From Tetragonia tetragonoides (Eukaryota; Streptophyta; Magnoliopsida; Caryophyllales; Aizoaceae), in the NCBI GenBank assembly GCA_038025085.1, contig CM076154.1, positions 17,768,001-17,832,000 on the forward strand: 64,000 nt of DNA, given 5' to 3'. This document shows positions 36,950 through 48,543 of the stretch, in pieces. A program made the position numbers and the translations under genes. Below the pieces are notes generated by a model. It saw only the letters and a program-made list of their open reading frames with translations. It had not been told where the DNA came from and did not search any database. How positions within the stretch are numbered: position 1 is the stretch's first letter; each line of letters starts with the position of its first letter.

Positions 36950-38107
36950 GGAAAATTTGCTCTAAATATTCCGAAGTTTCACTCGTGTGCCGAAAATAAT
37001 CCCAACTCACGAAATAATAAGCAATAATACCAAGTTGTAACTTGTTTGCCAATATTAGACCCGGATAAACGGTGTCAAATATTCCGTTAGTTTTGTGCTA
37101 AAATGTCACAAATGCCCTTCTTTTATTTGCTTCATTTTCTCTTCTCTACCAAGATTTCCTCCATTGTCTCTCTTCTCTACACCACCAGCACCGCCACCAC
37201 ACTCCTCAACACCACACCGCCACCACTGTCATCCACACACCACCAAGCCATCGCCACACTCTTCTCCACCACAACACCATCATTTTCTCTCCCCACCCTA
37301 TCTCCCCAACACCACCAGTCCAAACCCACAAAACCTTCAACCAAAAAATCAAAATCAAAATCAAAATCAAATTACTTAACAACTTTCTCTAGTGTTTTTT
37401 TCTTTTATTTCTGTAAATAAGCTTTTTGCTGATTTCTCATCACTGGAATCAATTACAAGAGTATCTATTAGTGGCTTTTTGTAGAGGAATTTTATCAAGC
37501 AGGTTGTGTGCAAATTCGAAAGAACATAAAATTTGGAATTGAGGTTTGAAAGGAGAGAGAGAGAAGTTGGGCCGAGAGAGATAGGGACAGGGAGGTGGGG
37601 TCGTGGCCGAGAGGGCCGAATAGGGAGAAGGAGAGGATGGGAGGGATGGGGCGAGACTTCTGAACAGAAAGGAGGACGAGACAGGTTTAAAAAAGAGGAG
37701 AGAGATTTGCTTGCTGAGTTCGATCATGTTAGGGGCGCCGGTGGAGGGAGAGGTGGCGACAGGCGTGGAGAGGGCTGTCAGACACGAGACACGAGGCAGG
37801 GGAAGAGGGCTTGGCTGGGGGGCGGGGCAACCAGAGGAGAGAGAGGGAATAAGAGGAGAAGGTCGTGGCAACAGAACTTGAAGTCAAGCACATGCACAAG
37901 GAAGTGAGAGAGAAGGGCTATTTTTGTAATAATTCACTTTACAAATTAGATGCCACATCATTACTTAGTAACAGAATTCTTAACGTATTCACCCAGGCCT
38001 ATTATTGGCACACACATTACAACCTGAGATTATTGATCAGTATTTTGTGAGTTGGGATTATTTTAGGCACACGGGTGAAACTTTGGATTATTTAGAGCAA
38101 ATTTTCC
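36950..38107. mobile_element. Mutator-type non-autonomous element (1158 bp)
   Basis: Perfect 9-bp target duplication TCTAGTTTA at 36941-36949 and 38108-38116. Terminal inverted repeats start GGAAAATTTGCTCTAAATA and extend with mismatches for roughly 150 bp or more (for example AATAATCCCAACTCAC on both arms). A 9-bp duplication with long TIRs is diagnostic of MULEs. The core has a CCACC-rich block (37170-37340) and a purine-rich GC block (37540-37860), which could be captured gene pieces (Pack-MULE style), but I recognise no source gene. Confidence 0.85.
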
Positions 38108-39702
38108 TCTAGTTTATTTATGAGATTATTATTAATAGTTTAAGTTGAAGAGCCTTGCACTCATTCATATGAGTGAGTGTGGCGGTAGCGATTGAATTAT
38201 TAGAGTCTTCCGCTGGATGATTGGGTTTTTGTTTTATATTTTTGTTTAAGCAGGTTTTGTAAAGTCGATAACTTGGGATGCCTATTTACAAAGGAATCTT
38301 TGCCGAAATTTTGCCTCGAGTTCTATTTATTTTTATTTATTTGTTAGTTAGAAAATTCGTGGTGTTACACAATCATAGAAAAAGAAAAAGCAAACTACCT
38401 AAATGCGACTAAACATCAACCATGCCCAACCTCTGCACGAACTACCACCCCATCACCGTCAACCACCTCCCTTCCCTTGACGCAGTCCACCCACCGCCCA
38501 TCACCGTCCCCTCGAAACCCCCAACCTGACCATACCGTTGTCCCTATGGCCTTTGACACCGTCAATCGAACACAACGTCCACCGTTATCGCACTCTCTTT
38601 CGCTTATTCGTAACGAACGCCCACCTACGACTCTCTCTCTCCTCCCTACCCCCTAGACAACCGCCCTACCACCACGTCCTACTCAGTCGCTGCCATGGCG
38701 CCACCCCACAACCACCACTCAAGTCACCATAAACCATAAACATTGAATAACAAAAAAAAAACTAATTATAATTGTTTGAATTAGAATCTGTTTCTAATTT
38801 CAATAGCTTTATGAGTATCATTACTGATCTTGTCAAAAATATTGTCTGGATCAAAGAAATCATGTATCTTAACTGAATTTCGGTTTATTTACATTGAGTA
38901 AAAAGAGTACTATAATAGGGTGGTGTGAGAGGAAAATGGAGAAAGTTATTTTGCAAATGAAAAAGGTATGTGATAAAAAGATTTGCGTTTAGTAATTTAG
39001 GATTTACAGTAAGCAGTTCCGCAAAAAAAAAATGTGGGTTAGTTGCACGGATACGGATACCGATACGGGTACGGGTACGGGTACTTGATACTACAATTCT
39101 CAAATTTCCAGCATACAGATACGGGAAAATAATAATATAATATTATATTTTTAAAAATAAATTATCATCTTTTACAAAAATACCACATATAATATGTTAG
39201 CCATCATTTTTCATATCACCAACATCAAATAAGCTTTACTATGAATAATTAATAAAATAAAAACATTAGATAAGCTTTAAGAAAAAAGAAACATGGGAAG
39301 CTAAAAATAACGAAAAAGAAAAGAAAAAAAATAAGAGGAATGAACTGAAGTGCACTTGCTGACTTGAAATGGGAAGAATCGCATAACTGCTTGTAGCAAA
39401 GCTAATTTTTCTAACCAAGCCCATAGCCCCAAACCTTCTCTCCCCTTGTTCTCTTTCATCATCCCATCACCAGATTCGTGCCCGATCTACCACAATGAAG
39501 TAAGTGAAGGAGACGAAAGGTCCGGTGGAAGTATCTAGCCCTGTCGGACGCGTATCCTGGCCGTATGCGAAACATATCGGATACGAGATACTGGTGTTGG
39601 GCCAGATATCGGTGCTTCGTATTTTCCTTTTAAAACAGACCGATTTCTTGAACTATGCCTATTTTAGAACCTCTTTAAATTAATACTCGATAAATTAATA
39701 AC
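38108..39702. other. Intergenic, repeat-like, no gene seen
   Basis: A Gypsy-LTR-like end lies at 38117-38370. A CCACC/CGTC-rich segment (38420-38720) has no continuous domain. A TACGGGTACGGG-rich segment near 39040-39085, and a related CGGATACGAGATAC segment near 39580, look like MITE subterminal DNA. Confidence 0.4.
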
Positions 39703-40670
39703 GGAATTGCTTAACGTAAATCCTAAATTACTAAACGTAAATCTTTTTTACTCAATACTTCCGAAATTACCCTTTTCATTTGCAAGAGACTTTTTCCATC
39801 TCATTCATTTTTCTCTCAGATCTCCCTCTTGTATTCCTTCAGTTCATTGTTGAAAAACCTAGATTCTAGTAATGAACATGAATGACTCTAAAACAATATT
39901 TTGATCAAACTAATGATTGATAATCGAATTTTGGTTAGAGGAGAGATCTGATTGAATGTATTGTATTCAGCAACCATGTTTCAATTGGTGGTTGGGGGCA
40001 TAAGATTCGACGGCAGTAGGAGGGTTTCGACGGGGTGGTGGCTGGTGGGGATGCGCGGGAAGGGTGGACGAGGGGTTAGCGGCTGACGCAGGAATGATGG
40101 GCTGGCGGGTGGTCGGGGGCCTGACCAAGGGTGGTACTCATGACGGCGACAGGGACGATGAAGCTCAAGAGGGTGGGGTTGGGTTTCTTCCAGTTTTTGA
40201 TTTAATTTGATTTGGGCTGTGGGCGGGTTGGGGAAAGGGTTTTGGGCTGTGGGCGGCGCTGAGGGTGGTCGGACTGTCGGCGACGCTGAGGGTGGTCGGA
40301 ATGAGGGCGGCGGTGAGGCTCAGGGGTGGTCGGGCTGTGGGGGTTGGTGTTCAGGGGTGGTCGGGCTGTGGGGGTCGGGGCTCAGGTGGTCGGGCTGTGG
40401 GGGTCGGGTTGGGGAAAGGGTTTTGGTTTTTTTTTTTTTTTTTTTGTTTTTCTGTTTTTTTTTTTACATTTTTTGGTTTTGGGTTTTTGTTACATTATTT
40501 TTGATGATTTTAATTTTTTTTGTTTTTCTTTTTTTTTTTTACATTTTTTGGTTTTGGGTTTTTTGAGAGAAAAGGAAGGAAGAGAGAGAAAGGGCTGAAA
40601 ATTACTTAGGGGTATTGTGGGAAGTGGGGATTTACGTTTAGTAATTTGCGATTTACGTATAGCAACCCCC
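39703..40670. mobile_element. Second Mutator-type non-autonomous element (968 bp)
   Basis: Left end GGAATTGCTTAACGTAAATC and, reversed, right end GGGGGTTGCTATACGTAAAT share long TIRs (ATTACTAAACGTAAATC on both). Flanks ATTAATAAC and ATTAATAAT make an imperfect 9-bp duplication (8 of 9). The core is GC-rich with a short tandem repeat of GGTGGTCGGGCTGTGGG (40265-40415), followed by two T-rich tracts. No transposase is present. Confidence 0.7.
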
Positions 40671-41515
40671 ATTAATAATCTCTCTAAAATAATAATTTTG
40701 CTCGGTCCCAACTCGGGCCTAGGGTCTAAATTAATAATTTCGATAAAATAATAAGATAAAATTTTTTCGGAAGATCCTCATATAAGTAAAAGGTCCCATC
40801 AAAATTATAAATTAATAATTATATAAAATTACAAATATAACTAGGACAACTTAGTATAATATGACTCTATTATTGTTTTATTTTTTCTTAAAAGTTACAT
40901 CTAGTTGCATTTCATCTCTAACTATCATTGCTGCATTCAAAAGTTCTGATGTTGCATTCTTTTATACTCATGTAGTGCTTTACGTATTTGCTCTATCATT
41001 GTTGATTTTTGGACACCTTTTAGATGTGAAGCCATGGTGTTATATAGTGGTTCCATACCATCACAAACTTGCATTAAGTTTTGACTAGTACAACGATAAT
41101 GAACCTTGTATATCTGTTTTTGATGGGATGTAATATATAAATTAGTCACATTGTACTGACCATCATTTATATAGTCAATATAAATCACCTTTTTATATGT
41201 TTTAAGTATTAAGAATAATACATGTTCGTTAAGTCGAGAAAGCTCTCTTTAAATTAATAAGTTATTAATTTATTGATTAAATAATATCTCTCTAAATTAA
41301 TAAAATTACGCGTTCCCGACATTATTAATTTATAAAGGTTTTACTGTATGTGCTTTTCTCTCTTAAGTGTACAACCCCTCTATCTCACTTTTAAGCACCT
41401 CCACCTTGTTTGTCCTCCCGCACCGGCGCCACTGCCACCGGTAGTCTGAACAGCCTGAAGCCCTGCAAATCTGCCACCGTTGTACTGATGCTGTTGAATT
41501 GAATGAATTACATAG
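40671..41515. other. Intergenic, AT-rich, no gene seen
   Basis: AT-rich DNA with ATTAATAAT words and no supported ORF. It is the flank between two Mutator-type elements. Confidence 0.5.
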
Positions 41516-41789
41516 GGTGTTACTAAATACCGCCCCCAAATTACTAGCTACCGCCCCCCAAAATTCCAATTTTGCCCTTTTTTAATTTTTCACTCATCCT
41601 CTCCCTCTCTCCCTCTCTAACTCTCACACCACTTTTCTCCCACTCTACCACCAACTCTCATACCCAACCTTCATCAACATTCACTCAAGCAACCCGCGGA
41701 TGTCTGCCGGCGATGAAGAAGTGCCGTCGACGGTGGCGGAGGTAAAATTAATTTTTTTTGCGCATTTTTTGCACGGTCGTCTGAGATTT

Positions 41790-41980
41790 TCGACTCACCC
41801 TTGGGTGAGTCGTCTTCTACAGGCGACCAATCCAAAGGAGAGTCGTCTGTAGGTCGCGACTCACCCTTGGGTGAGTCGTCCGCTACAGGCGACTCACCCT
41901 TGGGCGAGTCGAGATCAATAGACGACTCACCCTTGGGTTAGTCGTCTGTAGCAGACGACTCACCCTTGGGTGAGTCGAGA
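41790..41980 (+). repeat. Palindromic 20-mer array, left first intron
   Basis: Five copies plus one decayed copy of GACTCACCCTTGGGTGAGTC (9-bp arms, TT centre). They are separated by CGTCTG/CAGACG words that are themselves complementary, so larger hairpins can form. The array lies between the splice donor at 41742 and the (ATT)n tract. Confidence 0.92.
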
Positions 41981-42010
41981 TCGACGACCGACAGACACAA
42001 AAAAAAAAAA

Positions 42011-42106
<96 letters not shown>

Positions 42107-42109
42107 TAT
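42011..42109. repeat. (ATT)n microsatellite, left first intron
   Basis: About 33 ATT units with one interruption near 42061, ending 48 bp before the exon 2 acceptor. Confidence 0.95.
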
Positions 42110-44847
42110 TGTTTGAATTTAAGATTAAGCTAACATTGTTTTCGTTGTTTTCGTTAGATTCCTTTGGAGCGGTTCGGTGGTGATGGTGTTGATTACAGTA
42201 CGCATTTCGTCACTGATGAGTTATTTGATAGTGATACAGATGCAATTAATTGGGCAAAACAAATTGCACTTACTATCGGGTTTGAGTTGATAATTTCGTC
42301 ACACAAGAAGAGTGGAAGCGTAAAATTGTTAAGATGCAATCGAGGTGAACGCTACAGAGGGGAATTAAGACACTTAGATACTGCTGCTCGGAAGAATACG
42401 AAAACAAAGGCTTGTAAATGTACGTTCCAGTTGAGAGCTCGGCAAGTGTATGGATCCAGTAGTTGGATGATTGTCACATTGCCTGGGATTAGGGGTACCC
42501 ACAACCATGACTTTGCTGTGTATCCTGAGGGATATCGTCAGATGAGTGGTCTTAGTCCTGGGTCAAAGAAACTCGTTCGTGACATGACTTCGGCACAAAC
42601 AAAGCCATGTGCTATCTTGGCCGCAATTCAGGAAAAATTTCCCGAGGACAATGCAACTAGACGGCATGTGTACAACCACAGAGATCGTATAAGGAAACTT
42701 GATTTTGAAGAGAGAGATGTCATTGGTCAGTTTCATCATTTAGCTGTGGCGAATAAGTACGTACATTGGACAAGAGCCGACCGAGCTACTAATGAGGTAA
42801 CTCACGTGTTCATGGCACACCCTACATCAATTCAGTTACTTCGGTCTTTTCGTTGGTTGATTGGCTTAGATTCCACGTACAAAACAAACAAGTATAAGAT
42901 GCCGTTTCTTGAGATAGTGGGGATGACTCCAACCAATAAGAACTTCCTCATAGCTTATGCCATTATGAAGGATGAGACTCAGGGAAGCTATGCGTGGGTC
43001 TTAGATAAGTTGAGGATGCTTATTGGAAATGATGTACACCCAACAGCAATTGTGACCGATCGTGAGCTAGGGTTGATGACACCTATTAGAGAGATATTTC
43101 CCGAGAGTGCCCATTTGCTCTGTACATGGCACATTAACAAAGTCGTTGAAGACAAAGTGTACAGACTTTGTGGAAAAGATAAGGCCGTCGCGCAGAGGTT
43201 CAAGAATGGGAGGTGGAAAATTATCATGGAAGCTTCCACAGAAGCTGCGTACGATAGAGCAGTGCGTACGATGAAGGTTAGTTGGAGGACTTACCCTCAC
43301 GTGATATCCTATGTAGAGGAGACCTGGCTGAGACACAAAGAGATGTTTGTGGCTGCGTGGACGAATAAGGTGCTACACCTTGGCAACACTACGACTTGCA
43401 GGGTGGAGAGTGCACATGCCGCGCTAAAACAGTGGTTGAACTCCTCAACTGGAGCTTTGGACAATGTTTGGAACAAGGTCAACAAGTCAATCGAGTCACA
43501 AATAACTGAGATCAAGTACACACTTGAAGAGTGCAGAAGACGAAGAAGTGTGGTGTACTCGGGTTTCCCATTCAACTATCTGACCGGGTATGTTTCCCAT
43601 TACTGCTTACAAATATTATTGGCTGAGCTGAACAGGATGAGAGAATTGAGTCACCAAGTATTTGATCGTTGCGGTTGTGTATTGAGATCCACTCATCAGA
43701 TCCCGTGTGCGTGTGAGTTGAAAACGGCCACGGATACGGGCACGCCAATTAGCTTGAATAGTGTCCACGAATTTTGGCGAACACTCGTTATTACTGATGC
43801 AGTGGAGATAGCTACGCTTGACATGACTGAGCATCCATCTGAGGACCATCGATACTTTCGGTCTCTGGTCGACGAGGTTAACTCAAGCGACCCGGCAGTT
43901 GTGCGCAACATATCTGTCCTTATGAATGAGCAGCTTCATCCTGAGGAAGCGAGTTACGTCGAGCCGGAAGCGAACACGACAGTCAGAGGTCGACCGAGAG
44001 GGAGTTCCTCTACCAGACGTGATCCTAGTTCATGGGAGTACTCCCAGAGGGGTCGTGGTCGCCCTAGGTCATCCAGTTCGAGCCGCGGGCGTGGTCGTAC
44101 CTCATCCTCATCGAGTAACTTCGTAAACAGTACTGGTATGAAAACCCATAATTTATTAACATGTACATAATGTTGTTACTTTTTGATAAGTACTATTATT
44201 GACTTTCTATTATATTGTGTTGCAGCTGGACACGCAATAGATATCACTGAATTCTATCATGTTAACAAAATTCCGGGAATCATCGTACCTTTCATTGAAG
44301 GATATCTCGATGTGCTTGGGGATGGTAATTGCGGTTTCCGTGTCATTGCGGACTACATTTTCGGAGACCAAGAGCAATGGCGAGTGGCGAGAGTTTGCAT
44401 TGCACACGAACTCTTAGCTAACCGAGCATTGTACGAAAACTTATACATTGAAGGGGTCGACGCTGGTTACCGCCGTATTATGTGGGACGGAGGTGCGTGT
44501 AACGATGATCACTGGATGACAGTAATTGAGGATTTGTTCCCGATTGCCAACCTCTTCAATGCAGCGATTATGTTATTCGGATACGGCAGCGAAAGGGGGT
44601 TATATCATTGTTACACAGTGCTACCGTTCCAAGCACCTTCGACTGCTACACGTCCAAGTAGGGAATTGTCATGTGTCATTTAGGTGATTCGTATTCCCAT
44701 TATATCCGTCTGGATTTAGCCCCAGATTTCCCTGTTCCTCCGATATGCGAAGCATGGTTTACTTTCCGTTCTGATAGTGTCGCTGGTTGGGAGCAAATGT
44801 ATGTTACGCGAAGAGCACATTGGGATCGTTTAGCGAGGTCGATGTAA

Positions 44848-45072
44848 TTGAATGTTTTGCGTTATTGTTATACTTATATCATTGTCACATTTTTGTGTGA
44901 TTGTTATATTTTGCATGTGGAGAGTGGTCGTGATTATTGGAGGTAAATAAAACAACAAATTACAATAAAACAAAAAATGTAAACAAGAAACAACAAATTA
45001 CAATAACACAAAATAAATAATAACAATAACAATGAAACTCTTATAATAACAAATTCATCTAGGGTCAATACA
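44848..45072. other. Gap between the two MULE gene 3' ends
   Basis: About 225 bp, AT-rich (AATAACAATAACAA words), separating the convergent transposase-OTU and PMD genes. It probably contains both 3' ends. No further feature is seen. Confidence 0.6.
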
Positions 45073-47034
45073 TCATTTGGCAGCCCGCCAATCTCTCATA
45101 TACTCGTCCATAATCGATCGAGAATCTTCCACTTGCTCCGGAGGAATCAAACTAATGAAAGACTCAGCTGCGACGGCTAGACGATTCACCCACTGCAAAA
45201 AAGTAACAATGAGTGTGAGTTCAGAGATATGAAATACGTAAAAATATATATTTTTTAGTTAATCACTTACATAATCGCTGTTGGATCGTGGAGGAATCAC
45301 AGGTGCTGCAGCGTCACGTATCAGCCGAGGGTGGGAGTGAAGGTAGTACCATGCGAGGTAGTCATCCGTACATGCTGTGGGATCTGACGTGGATGCCTGA
45401 AACCCATGGAGACCAAGAATGTAAAATCCCGGGAACATACGCCAAGCATCAGATGAGATCCGTTCGGGGAAGACAACCTTGTACGAACGACTGCTCCATG
45501 ACCTGATCGCTTTGACTGGCCTAAAGATCGGGGTTGGGATACTCTGTACGTACCCGATTTGTCGTAAACAACGACCAGGCATGTACGGTTCGATAATATC
45601 CCGATACTGTAGCCACCCCATGAATACAGTCCTCGGTACAGATACTGCCGGGTTAGAACTGTACGGCAGCCACACCACCTACGTAGAAATGTTGAAAGTT
45701 ACGGTGAAGTAAAAAAACATAGCAAACGACGAAATAAATCATGAACACCGATAACTAAATGACGTACCTCTGTCGCTCGCAGATGATCCAAGCGTCTACG
45801 TAAGGAGTCCAGTCGACCCATGTCCTTGCCCTCAGCCAGGGCACTCCATACGGACGCACGGGGAGCCTCGTCGTCCCCGACAACCATCCGCTCCCGATGA
45901 GGTCAGAAGCAGGGAAAGTACTCGTATATCCATGCCTGCAGGAGAGTTAGGCATCCGCAGATGCCCTGAGAATCCCCGCGACTAGCTATACCGAGCTGAC
46001 GATATAGGAAGGCGAGGGCAGCAGATCCCCAAGAGAAGTCATGCACCGTATCGACACCGTCGTCCATCACCTCCATCACGCAGGAGGGTCTAATACGGTT
46101 ACCACTCTTGTCGACAAACAAGGTGGATCCAATAAGTAACCACATCCAAGCTGTCGCCTGGATGTCATCCACTTGCTCACGGCAAAGCTCAAAAACCGAC
46201 TCCGTGAGGACCGCACCGCCCTGCCAGTGGCTACACATTAGTTCTTCTGGGCTGACCCCGAGAACCTCCATGGCCGCCGTCTGCAGCTGCCCATCCCGTC
46301 CCTCATTGGAAACGAGCTCTCCGTCTACAGGAATCCGAAGAATATGCCATACATCGTGCAACATGATCGTCATCTCTCCGAACGGCATGTGGAACGAGTT
46401 CGTATCCGGCTGCCACCTTTCCACGAATGCAGATATCAGGGGGAAGTCAATATGTCTGAACATAATGTCTGCCAGGTGTGATAACCCAGTCCCCTCGATC
46501 TGGGCCCTCATCTCGGCCGACATCTCCGCTCGCCACTGACTCAGCCGCTGACATACAGTCCATCGGTTCTGACACTTCAAGAGACCCCTCATCTCTCCAT
46601 TCCACATACGAGACGCTACGTGGCCCAAGAAGCTCGGTATGACGCTATCATCCGCCGGCCCACCGGACACAGGCTCTGTAACAAGCCACGTAGTGTCGTC
46701 CTCCGCTCTAGATCGTTTGCCAGTACTAGACGACCCAGTACTAACAAACCTACCGCCTCTGCCCTTCACCACGCGCCAATCTGAGGATAATTCGACGCCA
46801 ATCTCATCATCGTCTTGCTCACCGGAGTAGAACTCGCTAGTTGCGTAATCGTCTTGCTCAGCAGTCATCTCCCTCATCCGAACTGCCTCTCTCTGTCTCC
46901 GTACAGAGGCATCAATCCCGCGCGTCCTCGTGTGACGCGGTCCTGAACCAGCTAGTTCACTAAATAACCGAGGCACCGATTTACCGGCTCCTCCCATCTA
47001 TCATTTCACATTTTTAGTTAATTAAACAATAATC

Positions 47035-47348
<314 letters not shown>

Positions 47349-47375
47349 TTTTTTTTTGTGTCGGTCGTCTGGTCT

Positions 47376-47612
47376 CAGACGACTCACCCAAGGGTGAGTC
47401 GTCTGACGATCTCGACTCACCCAAGGGTGAGTCGCCTGAGACGGGCGACTGACCCAAGGGTGAGTCGCCTGAGATGGGCGACTGACCCAAGGGTGAGTCG
47501 TCTGCCTGTCTCGACTCACCCAAGGGTGAGTCGTCTGCGACAGACGACTCACCCTTGGGTCAGTCGCCCGTCTCAGGCGACTCACCCTTGGGTGAGTCGA
47601 GATCGGCAGACG
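47376..47612 (-). repeat. Palindromic 20-mer array, right first intron
   Basis: Seven copies of GACTCACCC-(AA/TT)-GGGTGAGTC with small variants (GACTGACCC, GGGTCAGTC). Read in the PMD sense, five copies have the TT centre and two the AA centre. GGGTGAGTCGTCTG and CAGACGACTCACCC flank a 3-base loop near 47527, giving a perfect 14-bp stem. It mirrors the left array. Confidence 0.92.
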
Positions 47613-48029
47613 ACCGACGCAAAAAAAAAAAAAAAAAAACACAACTTCAATTCATAACTTCACGATTCAATTCAAGGCAAAAAATATTCAATTCAAGGCA
47701 AAAAAAATTCAATTCAAGGCAAAAAAAATTCAATTCAAACAAAAAAAAAAAAAAATTTCGAAAAGTTACCCCCTTGCGCCGTCGGTCGCCGCCTCCCTCG
47801 CCGTCGAAACCTCTGCCGCCGCTGCCGCTAGCACTTGACATGGTCGTGGTGGTGGTGGTGGTGGTGGTTGCCAGTGTGATGGTGTGGTGGTGAGGATGAG
47901 TGAGTGAGGAAGAGAGGATGAGTGAGAGTGAGTGAGTGAGAGTGAGTGAGGAAGAGGGGTGGGTGAGGGTAAAATTGGAAAGGGGGGGGGGCGGTAGCTA
48001 GTAAAAAGGGGCGGTATTTAGCAATTCAC

Positions 48030-48543
48030 ATTACGTAACCTGAATTCCCACTTTCTTATTCTTTTTTTTTTTTTTTTTTTTTTTTTGGTATAAGAATATA
48101 GCTGTTGTTAGATCGAAAAGCTATATAGGAGGAGCCTTACTCAGCCTTATATTATTATATACATCAATTTTATGTAGTATGTTGGATAAGTCTAAACACT
48201 ACAAACTCAATTACACCAAAATGGGTTCATGCCCAACAAATAATGGCTTTACTTCTCAAAATTCCCGAGTAAGTCGCTACTGTGTATAGCGACTTATTTG
48301 GACAGAAGTAGCTCTTCTCGACAGCGACTTTGTGCCTGCCAGCGAAAAAAAATCTAGGTATTATTTTCTAAATTGACTCTTTTTGAGTAAATCGTTCCCT
48401 TTTGCTAGTTGCGATTTTCATTTCTCTTGTGGTTCTGCTGCTCCACAAATTCCAGAGTGTCACCATCTAACCAATCCAACAAATAAACCATCCATTGAAG
48501 AGAGAAGAGAGAAGAGAGAAGAGAGAAGAGAGAAGAGAGTCAG
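48030..48543. other. NFU2 upstream region
   Basis: It contains the right MULE flank, a T-tract (48062-48086) and a (GAAGAGA)n repeat at about 48497-48538 just before the NFU2 start codon. A GTCGCTACTGTGTATAGCGAC stem-like segment lies near 48282. No clear TATA box can be chosen. Confidence 0.5.
48497..48538. repeat. (GAAGAGA)n microsatellite in NFU2 5' leader
   Basis: About six 7-bp units ending 5 bp before the ATG at 48544. GA-rich leader repeats of this type are common and often length-variable. Confidence 0.85.

Larger units (their letters stand above)
41700..44847 (+). pseudogene. MULE transposase fused to OTU cysteine protease (frameshift in OTU)
   Basis: Exons: 41700-41741 (MSAGDEEVPSTVAE), 42158-44135, and 44226 onward. 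Splice phases agree (G|CT across 44135/44226), so transposase and OTU form one protein. Exon 2 carries a FAR1/GCM1-like zinc domain (KACKCTFQL...HNHDF) and the MULE DDE core: GLDSTYKTNKYKMPFLEIVG (first Asp), IVTDRELG (second Asp), a CTWHINK block and a candidate Glu in RVESAHAAL. A Cys-rich segment (CGCVLRSTHQIPCACEL) follows, like a SWIM finger but with Cys in place of the final His. Then comes an RG/Ser-rich linker. Exon 3 has the OTU catalytic motif GDGNCGFRVIADYIFG. The frame stops at 44681-44683 (TAG), but the OTU His segment (GDSYSHYIRLDL) lies in another frame running to TAA at 44845-44847, so a small indel near 44655-44680 breaks the protease. Confidence 0.88.

Noticed and set aside
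37095..37907. Pro/His/Thr-rich and Arg/Gly-rich ORFs
   Set aside because: They lie inside the Mutator-type MITE, are low-complexity and have no domain; kept only as possible captured DNA.
40207..40598. Gly/Trp-rich then Phe-rich ORFs
   Set aside because: Translation of the GGTGGTCGGGCTGTGGG tandem repeat and following T-tracts inside the second Mutator-type element.
41790..41980. Regularly spaced palindromic repeats suggesting a CRISPR-like array
   Set aside because: Plant nuclear DNA; spacers are short, similar to each other and complementary, and the array is mirrored at the other TIR. It is a transposon intron repeat.
42988..43911. Four minus-strand ORFs of 71-89 aa
   Set aside because: All are shadows of the MULE transposase exon on the other strand.
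46108..46830. Plus-strand ORFs of 143 and 63 aa
   Set aside because: Antisense shadows of the PMD exon.
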